DNA of 64,000 nt from JADKAV01 sp963732355. Its GTDB lineage: Bacteria; Actinomycetota; Actinomycetes; S36-B12; UBA10799. Made by a program: the position numbers and the translations under genes. The stretch covers positions 496,001 to 560,000 of the forward strand of contig CAVSZD010000007.1 in the NCBI GenBank assembly GCA_963732355.1, read 5' to 3'. Of the stretch, positions 15,527 to 23,976 are shown piece after piece. The notes beneath the pieces were generated by a model that saw nothing but the letters and a program-made list of their open reading frames with translations, had not been told where the DNA came from and searched no databases. Position 1 is the first letter of the stretch. Each line of letters begins with the position of its first letter.

Positions 15527-16153
15527 TTACTTCGAGTAGAGCTCGACGATGAGCTGTTCCTGCACCTGGGTGTCGATCTGCTCACGCCTGGGCAGGGTGT
15601 GCACGAGCACGCGGAAGTGCGACGGGATGACCTCCAGCCACGCGGGAACCTCCCGGTCGCCGGCCTCAGCATGGGCCACGACGAACGGGGTCATTTCGCG
15701 GGACTTGTTGCGCACCTCGACGATGTCGTTGGGCGACACCCGGTAGCTGGGGATGTCGACCTTGTGGCCGTTGACTGTGATGTGCCCGTGGCGCACCAGC
15801 TGGCGGGCCATGTCGCGGCTCTTTGCCAGGCCAGCGCGGAACACCACGTTGTCCAGACGGCTCTCGAGGATCGTCAGCAGGTTCTCACCGGTCTTGCCCT
15901 GCTGGCGGTTTGCCTCTTCGTAGTAACTGCGGAACTGGCGCTCAAGCACACCGTAGATGCGCGCGGTCTTCTGCTTCTCACGCTTCTGCAGCAAGTACTC
16001 GGACTCCTTGGTCCGGTTACGGCCGTGCTGGCCGGGTGGGTACGGGCGCTTCTCGACCGGGCACGCCGGCGAGTCGCACTTGGCACCCTTGAGGAAAAGC
16101 TTGGTCTTCTCGCGGCGGCAACGCTTGCAGTCCGCGCCTGTGTAACGGGCCAT
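15527..16153 (-). CDS. rpsD: Small-subunit ribosomal protein S4
   Basis: A 208-residue S4 (uS4), a primary 16S rRNA binder. The zinc-type N-terminus has Cys residues in ADCKRCRREKTKLFLKGAKC. The S4 RNA-binding domain (residues about 98-160, RLDNVVFRAGLAKSRDMARQ) is intact. It lies 15 nt after rpsK and 64 nt before rpoA. Confidence 0.96.
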   Translation of the reverse strand: MARYTGADCKRCRREKTKLFLKGAKCDSPACPVEKRPYPPGQHGRNRTKESEYLLQKREKQKTARIYGVLERQFRSYYEEANRQQGKTGENLLTILESRLDNVVFRAGLAKSRDMARQLVRHGHITVNGHKVDIPSYRVSPNDIVEVRNKSREMTPFVVAHAEAGDREVPAWLEVIPSHFRVLVHTLPRREQIDTQVQEQLIVELYSK

Positions 16154-16168
16154 GTTCTCTCCTGGCTC

Positions 16169-16564
16169 TCAGACCCGGCGCCGCTTGGGCGGACGGCAAC
16201 CGTTGTGGGGTACGGGGGTGACGTCCTGGATCGTTCCGACCTCCAGGCCTGTGGCCTGCAGCGAACGGATGGCCGTCTCACGACCGGATCCGGGACCTTT
16301 GACGAACACATCGACCTTGCGCATGCCGTTGTCCATGGCGCGCCGGGCCGCAGCCTCAGCAGCCATCTGGGCGGCATAGGGGGTCGACTTACGCGAGCCC
16401 TTGAAGCCGACCTGGCCGGACGAGGACCATGCGATGACCTGACCCTGCGGGTCGGTGATGGTGACGATGGTGTTGTTGAACGTGCTCTTGATGTGCGCGT
16501 GACCGAACGCCACGTTGCGCTTCTCTTTGCGGCGCGGTTTCTTCGCGCCCTTCTGGGGTGCCAT
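16169..16564 (-). CDS. rpsK: Small-subunit ribosomal protein S11
   Basis: A 131-residue S11 (uS11), part of the 30S platform near the Shine-Dalgarno helix. Landmarks are HIKSTFNNTIVTITDPQG, KGPGSGRETAIRSLQ, and the terminal TPVPHNGCRPPKRRRV. Its position between rpsM and rpsD is standard. Confidence 0.96.
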   Translation of the reverse strand: MAPQKGAKKPRRKEKRNVAFGHAHIKSTFNNTIVTITDPQGQVIAWSSSGQVGFKGSRKSTPYAAQMAAEAAARRAMDNGMRKVDVFVKGPGSGRETAIRSLQATGLEVGTIQDVTPVPHNGCRPPKRRRV

Positions 16565-16590
16565 GGCTGCTCAGACTCCTGCTCGAATGC

Positions 16591-16968
16591 TCACTTGCCG
16601 ACCTTCTTCTTGCCTGCGACCGTCTTGCGCTTGCCCTTGCGGGTACGCGCGTTGGTGTGCGTACGCTGCCCACGCACAGGAAGACCGCGGCGGTGTCGGA
16701 TGCCTTGGTAGGACCCGATCTCGACCTTCCGGCGGATGTCGGCCTGCACCTCACGGCGCAGGTCACCCTCGGTCTGGTAGTTGGCTTCGATGTAGTCGCG
16801 CAGCGCAATCACATCGGCTTCGGACAGGTCGCGCACCCGGATGTGTCCATCGACACCGGTGGCGGCCAGGGCTTGCTTGGCGCGAGAACGACCCACGCCG
16901 AAGATGTAGGTCAGGCCGATCTCCACGCGCTTCTCGCGAGGCAGATCGACACCCACAATGCGTGCCAT
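16591..16968 (-). CDS. rpsM: Small-subunit ribosomal protein S13
   Basis: A 125-residue S13 (uS13) at the subunit head contacting tRNA and L5. It opens MARIVGVDLPREKRVEIGL, has the helix-hairpin-helix GVGRSRAKQAL, and ends in the basic GQRTHTNARTRKGKRK tail. The 141 bases between it and rpmJ hold a small CCCACC/GGTGGG hairpin and no gene. Confidence 0.96.
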   Translation of the reverse strand: MARIVGVDLPREKRVEIGLTYIFGVGRSRAKQALAATGVDGHIRVRDLSEADVIALRDYIEANYQTEGDLRREVQADIRRKVEIGSYQGIRHRRGLPVRGQRTHTNARTRKGKRKTVAGKKKVGK

Positions 16969-17109
16969 AGGGCTCCTACTTTCTTTGCCGAAGGTCTAGT
17001 GGCGTCATCAGTCCCACCGCCCTGGTGGGTCCCCGGCCTTCGCGTCCGGGGGTGGCGTCTGGCAGCCCTATGGCAAGGGCGCCAGGTTCGGATGACGTCG
17101 TACCAGGGG

Positions 17110-17223
17110 TCAGCCCTGGCGCTGCTTGTGGCGAGGGTTCTCGCAGATCACCATGACGCGACCGTTCCTGCGAATGACCTTGCACTTGTCGCAGATCTTC
17201 TTGACGCTTGGTTGAACCTTCAT
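17110..17223 (-). CDS. rpmJ: Large-subunit ribosomal protein L36
   Basis: A 37-residue L36 (bL36), the smallest ribosomal protein. ATG 17223 to TGA 17110 reads MKVQPSVKKICDKCKVIRR, then ends ENPRHKQRQG. The zinc ligands Cys-X2-Cys (CDKC), Cys (VIC) and His (RHK) make it the zinc-binding C+ form. It lies between infA and rpsM as in other actinobacteria. Confidence 0.95.
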   Translation of the reverse strand: MKVQPSVKKICDKCKVIRRNGRVMVICENPRHKQRQG

Positions 17224-17240
17224 CGGTGTTGCTGATTCCT

Positions 17241-17462
17241 CTACTTGTACCGGTAGACGATGCGTCCCCGGGTCAAGTCGTAGGGCGAAAGCTCTACGAC
17301 CACTCGGTCATCCGGAAGGATCCGGATGTAGTGCATCCGCATCTTGCCTGAAATGTGGGCAAGGACCTTGTGGCCATTGTCCAACTCGACTCGGAACATT
17401 GCATTGGGCAGGGACTCGATGATCGTGCCTTCCAGCTCGATCGCGTCGTCCTTCTTACCCAT
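17241..17462 (-). CDS. infA: Translation initiation factor IF-1
   Basis: A 73-residue S1/OB-fold factor that occupies the ribosomal A site during initiation. It reads MGKKDDAIELEGTIIE, then LPNAMFRVELDNGHKVLAHI and LSPYDLTRGRIVYRYK. ATG 17462 matches the family start. It leads the alpha-operon segment infA-rpmJ-rpsM-rpsK-rpsD-rpoA-rplQ. The 132 bases upstream to map contain a TTTACACTC stretch that may be a -10, not assigned with confidence. Confidence 0.97.
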   Translation of the reverse strand: MGKKDDAIELEGTIIESLPNAMFRVELDNGHKVLAHISGKMRMHYIRILPDDRVVVELSPYDLTRGRIVYRYK

Positions 17463-17594
17463 GCGTGACCCACGTCTTCCGGTTGATTGCGGATTAGTGC
17501 GGCTCAGAAGCCGCTGTCGAGGGCATTTGCCCTCTGTTCGAGTGTAAAGCATGGGCGCGCAGGGCGGCTAGGGGGGCTGGTAGGGCCCATCGGG

Positions 17595-18422
17595 TCAGTC
17601 GGCGAGTGCCGAGAGCGGTATTCCGAGAGCCTCGAGCTCGGCCCGTCCACCGTCAGCGGCGGTAAGAACCCATGGACCCGTGGACGTTACGGCCACAGTG
17701 TGTTCCCAGTGAGCGGCGAGCGAACCATCCATGGTCACGACTGTCCAGTCGTCCTCGAGCGTGACGTTGTCGCAGGCTCCGAGCGTGATCATCGGCTCGA
17801 CGGCCAGCACCATGCCCGGCACCAACTCCGGTCCGCGACCGGCTGGTCCCACATTGGGGACATCCGGCGGCATATGCATCTGGGTGCCGATCCCGTGGCC
17901 GACGTAGTTGTGGACGATGCCGTAGTCGTGGGCGGCACCCCGGATCGTCCGCTCGACAGCGGCCCCGATGTCGGTCAACCTGCCCCCGGGGCGAGCATGC
18001 GCCAGACCGTGCCACAGCGACGACCTGGTGATGTCGGACAGATCCGAAGCACCGGATCCGATATGGCCCACCCCCACAGTCACCGCCGCATCCCCGTGCC
18101 AGCCGTTGAGGATGGCGCCGCAATCGATGCTCACCAGTGCACCCTCGTGAAGCGGGGTGTCGTTGGGTATGCCATGAACGATGGCGTTGTCGATGCTCAC
18201 GCAGATGCTGGCCGGAAAACCGTGGTACCCGAGGAAGGACGGAACGGCCCCGGCCGAGCGGATGACGTCTTCAGCGATCGTGTCCAGTTGCTTGCCCGTC
18301 ACGCCGGGATTGACCGCTTGCGACACGGCGTGCAAAGCATCGGCCACCACAAGCCCGGCGGCCCTCATGAGACCGATCTGCTCGTCAGTCTTGATCTGGA
18401 ACTTCGGGTGGCGCCGGAACAC
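17595..18422 (-). CDS. map: Type I methionine aminopeptidase
   Basis: A 275-residue metalloprotease that removes N-terminal Met after deformylation by Def. The pita-bread fold metal ligands are readable: ICVSIDNAIVHGIP near residue 75, SIDCGAILNGWHGDAAVT around 98-115, NYVGHGIGTQMHMPP near 170, then AVEPM and AAHWEHTVAVT. The GTG start at 18422 directly follows the adk stop with no gap (TGAGTG). It is in the conserved secY-adk-map order. Confidence 0.95.
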   Translation of the reverse strand: MFRRHPKFQIKTDEQIGLMRAAGLVVADALHAVSQAVNPGVTGKQLDTIAEDVIRSAGAVPSFLGYHGFPASICVSIDNAIVHGIPNDTPLHEGALVSIDCGAILNGWHGDAAVTVGVGHIGSGASDLSDITRSSLWHGLAHARPGGRLTDIGAAVERTIRGAAHDYGIVHNYVGHGIGTQMHMPPDVPNVGPAGRGPELVPGMVLAVEPMITLGACDNVTLEDDWTVVTMDGSLAAHWEHTVAVTSTGPWVLTAADGGRAELEALGIPLSALAD

Positions 18423-18986
18423 TCAGTGCCCCAGGGCTGCCAGCAGCCGTTCGGTGACCTCGTCCATGGCGCCCATTCCGTCGACCTTCACCAATAGGCC
18501 GCGCTGGGAGTAGACGTTCACCAAGGGTTCGGTCTGCTCGGCGTAGACATCCATACGCCGGCGGATGACCTCCTCGGTGTCGTCCGCACGGCCCTGCTCC
18601 CTGGCCCGGTTGAGCAGGCGGGCGACGACCTCGTCAGTGTTGGCCGTGATCTCGACGACCTTGTCCAACTCGGTGTTCAGCCCCTGCAGGATGGTGTCCA
18701 GCTCGCCTACCTGGGCCAGCGTGCGCGGGTAGCCGTCGAGGATGAATCCGTTTGCTGCATCCGGCTCGGCAACCCGGGCGGCGACCATGGAGTTGGTCAC
18801 CTCGTCGGGGACATACTCGCCGGCCTCCATGAAGCGCTTGGCCTCGATCCCGAGCTCGGTACCGGCCGCGAGGTTCGCGCGGAAGATCTCTCCAGTCGAG
18901 ATGTGCGGCACCTCGAGGCCCTCAGCGATCCTGACAGCCTGCGTGCCCTTGCCCGCTCCTGGCGGACCCATGAGAACAATTCGCAT
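18423..18986 (-). CDS. adk: Adenylate kinase
   Basis: A 187-residue enzyme interconverting ATP + AMP and 2 ADP. The P-loop GPPGAGKGTQA is at residues 8-18; the AMP-binding HISTGEIFRANLAAGTELG and the lid arginines (RAREQGRADDTEEVIRRRMD) follow. It is the short, actinobacterial type without a zinc lid. Its ATG shares one base with the secY stop (TAATG). Confidence 0.96.
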   Translation of the reverse strand: MRIVLMGPPGAGKGTQAVRIAEGLEVPHISTGEIFRANLAAGTELGIEAKRFMEAGEYVPDEVTNSMVAARVAEPDAANGFILDGYPRTLAQVGELDTILQGLNTELDKVVEITANTDEVVARLLNRAREQGRADDTEEVIRRRMDVYAEQTEPLVNVYSQRGLLVKVDGMGAMDEVTERLLAALGH

Positions 18987-20284
18987 TATCGCAAGAACCC
19001 TTCGTAGCTTCGCTGCTGCAGTTGAGCCTCTATCTGCTTCACCGTATCGAGTCCGACACCCACCATGATCAGCAGAGAGGTCCCGCCGAAGATGAAGCTC
19101 TGGCCGACACCAAGTGCACCGAAGGCGTACAGCGGAATGACCGCGACCACCGCCAGGTAGATGGAGCCCGGGAAGGTAAGGCGGCTCAGGACATAACTGA
19201 GGTACTGCTCGGTGGGCTTGCCCGCCCGGATGCCCGGGATGAATCCGCCGTACTTCTTCATGTTGTCGCTGACCTCGACCGGGTTGAACGTGATCGAGAC
19301 GTAGAAGTAGGCGAAGAAGATGATCATCGCGACATAGAACAGGATGTACAGCGGTTCAGTTCCTGTCGCCAGGTTCCGCTGGATCCACCTACCCCACTCG
19401 GAGTTGGTGTTGCCGCTGACCGTGGCGAGCAACTGCGGGATATAGAGCAGGGACGACGCGAAGATGACCGGGATAACACCAGCCATGTTCACCTTCAAGG
19501 GGATGTAGGTGGACGCCCCACCCATCAGCCGCGAGCCCACCATCTTCTTGGCGTACTGCACCGGGATCCGGCGCTGAGCCTGCTCGACGTAGACCACGGC
19601 CGCGATGATCACGATACCGACCAGAAGTGTCAGCGTGAGGGCGAAGGCTCCTCGGCTCTGGTAGATGGAGTAGAACTGGCCGGGCATGCCCGCGATGATC
19701 GAGACGAAGATCAGCAGCGACATACCGTTGCCCACGCCGCGGTCGGTGATCAGCTCACCGAACCACATCAGCATGGCCGCACCGGCGGTCATGGTCAGGA
19801 CCATTGTGATGATCAGCGGAACCGACTGGTTGGGGATGAGGTTCTCGTTGCACCCGGTGAACAACTGGCCCGGGGTCCGCGCCAGTGAGACGAAGGCCGT
19901 GGCCTGCAGAACCGACAGCGCAATGGTCAAGTAACGGGTGTACTGCGTCATCTTGGCCTGCCCGGACTGACCCTCCTTGCGCAGGGCCTCCAGACGCGGG
20001 ATGACCACCGTGAGCAACTGGATGATGATGCTGGCCGTGATGTAGGGCATGATTCCGAGCGCGAATACGCTCAACTGCAGCAACGCTCCACCACTGAACA
20101 GGTTGATCAGGCCGTAAAGAGAGTTGCCCTCGACCAGCGCCAGGCAGGTCTGAATTGCCGTGTAGTCAACACCCGGGGTCGGGATGATGGCGCCGACCCG
20201 GTAGATCGCAATCAGCCCGAGGGTGAACAGGATCTTGTTGCGCAGGTCCGGAGTCCGGAACGCCGCAGCGAATTGCGATAGCAA
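18986..20284 (-). CDS. secY: Protein translocase subunit SecY
   Basis: The ten-helix channel of the Sec translocon (432 residues). Landmarks are AFRTPDLRNKILFTL at the N-terminus, VDYTAIQ and LFSGGALLQLSVFALGIMPY in the plug/TM2 region, and the cytoplasmic loop GGFIPGIRAGKPTEQYL. I chose the TTG codon at 20284 because AGGAGG lies at 20288-20293 and the product then begins like other SecYs (LLSQFAAAF). A frame reaching 20341 adds 19 non-conserved residues. It heads secY-adk-map; upstream is the permuted amine oxidase rather than rplO. Confidence 0.95.
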   Translation of the reverse strand: MLSQFAAAFRTPDLRNKILFTLGLIAIYRVGAIIPTPGVDYTAIQTCLALVEGNSLYGLINLFSGGALLQLSVFALGIMPYITASIIIQLLTVVIPRLEALRKEGQSGQAKMTQYTRYLTIALSVLQATAFVSLARTPGQLFTGCNENLIPNQSVPLIITMVLTMTAGAAMLMWFGELITDRGVGNGMSLLIFVSIIAGMPGQFYSIYQSRGAFALTLTLLVGIVIIAAVVYVEQAQRRIPVQYAKKMVGSRLMGGASTYIPLKVNMAGVIPVIFASSLLYIPQLLATVSGNTNSEWGRWIQRNLATGTEPLYILFYVAMIIFFAYFYVSITFNPVEVSDNMKKYGGFIPGIRAGKPTEQYLSYVLSRLTFPGSIYLAVVAVIPLYAFGALGVGQSFIFGGTSLLIMVGVGLDTVKQIEAQLQQRSYEGFLR

Positions 20285-20401
20285 AGATCCTCCTCGCGCG
20301 CCTGAGTCGGCACGCACAACGAAGCCATAGGTACTGACCATGAGGGTAGCAAGGACCGCGGGGCCAACGATGAGGGTCGTGGGTGCAGAGCCCTCATGAG
20401 T

Positions 20402-21709
20402 TCAGCGGAAAGCAGATTCGATGACTCCAGCGGCCTCTTGCGACACCGCCGCGTCGTCCGCAGCGCGTTCCCGGGCCGATGATCCACCTGAGAAACCGAA
20501 CACTACCGGGGCGCCAGTTAGTCCGACGAGGTTGTACCACTCCGACCAGCGCGATCCGACACTTCCCATGGCCTGCATGATCTGCACGTCCGGCCACCAC
20601 TGCTGGGGGTATCGAAGGAAGACCTTCTCGAGGTTCCCGGTGATCAGGCAGTCAAGAGCCGCCCGGGCCGGGCTGGGCAGTTGGAGCCGGGGAGTGCCGG
20701 CCTGAAGCAGCGCCACCGGAACTGCGATGATCGCTGCGTCCGCGGGAAAACTGTCGGCGTTGACAACATCGCCTTCGACACTCACTGACTGCACCGGAGT
20801 GGACAACCGAACATCCAAGCCTGCGGCGAGCATCTGGGGGACCTTCTCGAAACCACCCTGGATCAGCTTGTGCTTGCCGCGGTAGACGTTCCCCTCCCAG
20901 AGCGCTTGTGCCCCGAGCCGATCCGGATCCACCCCGTATTCCATGGTCAGTTCGGTCATCTGGGCCAACTGCCTGGCCTGGGTGTCGGGGGTCCAGCCCT
21001 GTTGGGAGAGGACTTCGGCGACCGAGGAGCCCGCGGGCGGCTTCGGCCGGGATGCGCCCCGGATGGCCGCGTAGAGCGCCACGTCGGCCTGGGCCACTCC
21101 GGCGGCGGGTCGACCCGTTCGCACATCGTGAGCCTGGGCGTCCTCCCAGTCCGTGGGGACCAGCGACAGGCCTGCGCGCTCCACGACCGCGACCATGGGG
21201 TTGTCGACCACTCCGTGTATCCACGCGGCACCCTTCTCGGCAGGAACGCCGAGGGTGTAGTCGGTGAACACCCGGCCCCCGACCCGATCACGGGCCTCGA
21301 GCACCACGGCTTGTCTGCCCGCAGCCGTGAGGACCTCGGCGGCGCGCAGGCCGGCCAGACCGGCGCCGACCACAACCACGGTGCGGGCGTTGGGCACTTG
21401 CGCCAGGAGGGACTCGGCCGCGCGCTGCCCGGACAGATACGCGCCGTGGACCGTGGACGGGTAGTCGGTGGCCACATACTCGCCCGCCAGCACGATGCGC
21501 CCACCGATCAAGGCGTCAGCCAGGGTCTTCCGCACGCTCCACGCCGAACCGACCGCCAGCGCCGAGTACGAACCTTGCGCCCAGGGGTCGGTGTCCCATC
21601 TGGTCACAACGCTGCCGGTGTAGCGGTTGGACGGAGTCTCGGGCCCGCGGGTGCAGGCCGACATCGCGAATGTTGCCAGCGCGCCTGCGAGGAACTGCCG
21701 CCTTTGCAC
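20402..21709 (-). CDS. Circularly permuted flavin amine oxidase, Tat/lipoprotein-type export signal
   Basis: A 435-residue FAD-dependent oxidase of the flavin monoamine/polyamine oxidase family. In ordinary members the GxGxxG motif is N-terminal, and the block VTRW...DP...GSYS...GE...TVHGAYLSG is C-terminal. Here that C-terminal block is at residues 34-103 (VVTRWDTDPWAQGSYSALAV, LAGEYVATDYPSTVHGAYLS). The Rossmann motif VVVVGAGLAGLRAAE (111-125) and RVGGRVF follow, and the protein ends where the block would normally begin. Residues 1-19, with RRQFLAG and a putative lipobox MSAC, suggest export and lipid anchoring. GTG 21709 is chosen because it starts the signal peptide. The substrate is unknown. 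The gene splits rplO from secY. Confidence 0.85.
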   Translation of the reverse strand: MQRRQFLAGALATFAMSACTRGPETPSNRYTGSVVTRWDTDPWAQGSYSALAVGSAWSVRKTLADALIGGRIVLAGEYVATDYPSTVHGAYLSGQRAAESLLAQVPNARTVVVVGAGLAGLRAAEVLTAAGRQAVVLEARDRVGGRVFTDYTLGVPAEKGAAWIHGVVDNPMVAVVERAGLSLVPTDWEDAQAHDVRTGRPAAGVAQADVALYAAIRGASRPKPPAGSSVAEVLSQQGWTPDTQARQLAQMTELTMEYGVDPDRLGAQALWEGNVYRGKHKLIQGGFEKVPQMLAAGLDVRLSTPVQSVSVEGDVVNADSFPADAAIIAVPVALLQAGTPRLQLPSPARAALDCLITGNLEKVFLRYPQQWWPDVQIMQAMGSVGSRWSEWYNLVGLTGAPVVFGFSGGSSARERAADDAAVSQEAAGVIESAFR

Positions 21710-21788
21710 AACCCCAGGATAGGCGTCCGGGACGGGGGCAGCGCCGGCGTTATCCAGGCCCACACACCGCCGGGCAACCCGCCCCAAA

Positions 21789-21826
21789 CGTGAGCAGGGC
21801 GCCAGTTGCCCGGCGCCCTGCTCACG
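21789..21826 (-). terminator. Strong terminator hairpin after rplO
   Basis: A perfect 15-bp stem (21789-21803 with 21812-21826, CGTGAGCAGGGCGCC and its complement) with an 8-nt loop, starting 10 nt past the rplO stop. A short TTT follows on the minus strand. It should end the S10/spc transcript before the amine oxidase. Confidence 0.75.
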
Positions 21827-21836
21827 TCAAGTGATC

Positions 21837-22280
21837 TCAGGCGGTCGTGACCGACCCACCAGCAGCCTCAACCTTGGTCTTGGCGGTCGCCGATGCGGCG
21901 TCCACGTTGACCTGCACGGCCACGGAGATGTCCCCGTTGCCCAGAAGCTTCACGGGCTGGTTCTTGCGAACCGCACCCTTGGCCACCAGTTCCTCGATCG
22001 TGACCTCGCCACCGTCCGGGAACAGAGCCTGGACCTGGGCAAGGTTGACGACCTGGAAGGTCACCTTGTTCGGGTTCTTGAAACCGCGCAGCTTGGGCAG
22101 CCGCATGTGCAACGGTGTCTGCCCGCCCTCGAACGCGGCGGGGATGTTGTTGCGGGCCTTCGAGCCCTTCGTGCCGCGACCGGCAGTCTTACCCTTGGCG
22201 CCGCCCTCACCGCGACCCTTACGGGTCTTGGCGGTCTTGGCCCCGGGAGCCGGACGCAGGTGATGAACCTTGAGCGTCAT
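21837..22280 (-). CDS. rplO: Large-subunit ribosomal protein L15
   Basis: A 147-residue L15 (uL15). The Gly/Arg-rich N-terminus KVHHLRPAPGAKTAKTRKGR and RGTKGSKARN is followed by a globular C-terminal domain ending GGSVTTA. ATG 22280 is 1 nt past the rpmD stop. It is the last gene of the spc operon here, because the usual next gene secY has been separated by the amine oxidase. Confidence 0.95.
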   Translation of the reverse strand: MTLKVHHLRPAPGAKTAKTRKGRGEGGAKGKTAGRGTKGSKARNNIPAAFEGGQTPLHMRLPKLRGFKNPNKVTFQVVNLAQVQALFPDGGEVTIEELVAKGAVRKNQPVKLLGNGDISVAVQVNVDAASATAKTKVEAAGGSVTTA

Positions 22281-22281
22281 A

Positions 22282-22467
22282 TCAGTCAACCTCCTCAACC
22301 GTCACCAAGTGGATGACGGTGTTGACCATCCCACGCAGCTCGGGACGGTCCTCGATCTCAACGGTCTGGCCGATCTTGCGCAGACCCAGTGACCGCAGCG
22401 TCGCGCGCTGCGAGTCCGTTCCGCCGATCGGCGAACGGGTCTGAGTCACCTTCAACCTCGCCATCAT
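22282..22467 (-). CDS. rpmD: Large-subunit ribosomal protein L30
   Basis: A 61-residue L30 (uL30): ARLKVTQTRSPIGG, then RATLRSLGLRKIGQTVEIED, complete with HLVTVEEVD. The ATG at 22467 overlaps the rpsE stop as ATGA; a second ATG follows immediately at 22464. Confidence 0.95.
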   Translation of the reverse strand: MMARLKVTQTRSPIGGTDSQRATLRSLGLRKIGQTVEIEDRPELRGMVNTVIHLVTVEEVD

Positions 22468-23039
22468 GCACCTGTCCCCGCTGCCTGGGCGCGCAGCAGC
22501 GCGGCCGGAGCAACATCCTCAAGAGGCAGTCCACGACGAGCAGCGACCTGCTCCGGACGCTCAAGTTCCTGCAGCGCCTTGACGGTGGCACGAACGATGT
22601 TCAGCGCGTTGTCCGAACCAAGCGACTTGCTCAGCACGTCGTGGACGCCGGCGCACTCGAGCACGGCGCGCACCGGTCCGCCGGCGATGACACCGGTACC
22701 GGGGCTGGCAGGACGCAGGAGCACAACGCCGGCGCTGTCCTCACCGGTGATGGGGTGGGGGATGGTGCCCTGGATCCGCGGAACCTTGAAGAAGTGCTTC
22801 TTGGCCTCCTCGACGCCCTTGGCGATCGCGGCCGGCACCTCCTTGGCTTTGCCGTAGCCCACCCCGACCATGCCGTCGCCGTCGCCGACGACGACCAGCG
22901 CGGTGAAGCTGAAGCGACGACCACCCTTGACAACCTTGGCGACGCGGTTGATGGTGACCACGCGCTCGATGTACTGCGACTTCTCTGCCCCGCGACCGCC
23001 ATCACGACGGTCCCGGCCTGAACGACTCTGATTCGACAT
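22464..23039 (-). CDS. rpsE: Small-subunit ribosomal protein S5
   Basis: A 191-residue S5 (uS5) near the mRNA entry channel. The double-stranded RNA-binding fold is readable as QYIERVVTINRVAKVVKGGR, FTALVVVGDGDGMVGVGYGK and GVVLLRPASPGTGVIAGG. The short N-terminal extension is rich in Arg/Gly. It sits 8 nt after rplR. Confidence 0.96.
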   Translation of the reverse strand: MSNQSRSGRDRRDGGRGAEKSQYIERVVTINRVAKVVKGGRRFSFTALVVVGDGDGMVGVGYGKAKEVPAAIAKGVEEAKKHFFKVPRIQGTIPHPITGEDSAGVVLLRPASPGTGVIAGGPVRAVLECAGVHDVLSKSLGSDNALNIVRATVKALQELERPEQVAARRGLPLEDVAPAALLRAQAAGTGA

Positions 23040-23047
23040 GTCTTCTC

Positions 23048-23428
23048 CTAGAACTCCAGGCCGGCTTCACGGGCGCCGTCGGCGACTGCGGCGACGCGGC
23101 CGTGGTAGCGGTAGCCACCACGGTCGAACACCACCGAAGTGACACCAGCGGCCTTGGCGCGGTCACCGAGGAGTTTGCCGACCTCAGTGGCCTTTGCCGT
23201 CTTGTCGCCGTCAGCGCCACGCACGTCCGCCTCCATGGTGGAGGCCGCCGCGAGGGTCTTGCCGACGGTGTCGTCGATGATCTGGGCCTCGACGTGCCGG
23301 GTGGACCGGAACACGACAAGACGCGGACGCTCGGTCGTCCCGGTGACCTTCTTGCGGACACGGGAGTGCCGGCGGCTGCGGGAGACGGACCGCTTCGATC
23401 CGCTTCCGAGTTTCGTTACAACGCTCAT
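23048..23428 (-). CDS. rplR: Large-subunit ribosomal protein L18
   Basis: A 126-residue L18 (uL18), a 5S rRNA binder. Landmarks are RRHSRVRKKVTGTTERPRL, FRSTRHVEAQIIDD and the terminal DRGGYRYHGRVAAVADGARE. ATG 23428 shares a base with the rplF stop (TGATG). A GTG at 23431 would also be possible, adding one residue. Confidence 0.95.
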   Translation of the reverse strand: MSVVTKLGSGSKRSVSRSRRHSRVRKKVTGTTERPRLVVFRSTRHVEAQIIDDTVGKTLAAASTMEADVRGADGDKTAKATEVGKLLGDRAKAAGVTSVVFDRGGYRYHGRVAAVADGAREAGLEF

Positions 23429-23967
23429 CACTTACCTGCCTTTCCGGCCTTGCGGCGGATCTGCTCGCCGGTGTACCGGATGCCCTTGGCCTTGTACGGG
23501 TCGGGCTTGCGCAGCTTGCGGATGTTCGCAGCCACCTCGCCGACCAACTGCTTGTCCGTGCCGGACACTGTGAACTTCGTGGGGCCCTCGACCGAGAATG
23601 TGATCCCTTCCGGGGCATCGATCTGCACCGGGTGGCTGAAGCCCAAGGAGAACTCCAGGCCTTGACCCTTGGGGACAACCCGGTAACCGGTGCCGGAGAT
23701 CTCCAGGGTCTTGCTGTACCCCTGGGTCACTCCGACGACCATGTTGGCGATCAGGGTGCGGCTCAAGCCGTGCAACGACTTGCTGCGACGCTCGTCGTCC
23801 GGACGCCTGACCTCGATGAGGCCTTCGTCATTGCGCTCGACCTTGATGGGCTCAGCCACAACATGGCTCAAGGTGCCCTTGGGTCCCTTGACGGTGACGG
23901 CCTGACCTTCGATGTCCACGGTCACCCCGCTGGGGACCTCGACTGGATTCTTACCGATTCGCGACAT
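23428..23967 (-). CDS. rplF: Large-subunit ribosomal protein L6
   Basis: A 179-residue L6 (uL6) with its two duplicated domains: SRIGKNPVEVPSGVTVDIE at the start, and the conserved DPYKAKGIRYTGEQIRRKAG ending near the factor-binding site. Standard order between rpsH and rplR. Confidence 0.96.
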   Translation of the reverse strand: MSRIGKNPVEVPSGVTVDIEGQAVTVKGPKGTLSHVVAEPIKVERNDEGLIEVRRPDDERRSKSLHGLSRTLIANMVVGVTQGYSKTLEISGTGYRVVPKGQGLEFSLGFSHPVQIDAPEGITFSVEGPTKFTVSGTDKQLVGEVAANIRKLRKPDPYKAKGIRYTGEQIRRKAGKAGK

Positions 23968-23976
23968 GTCGATCCC

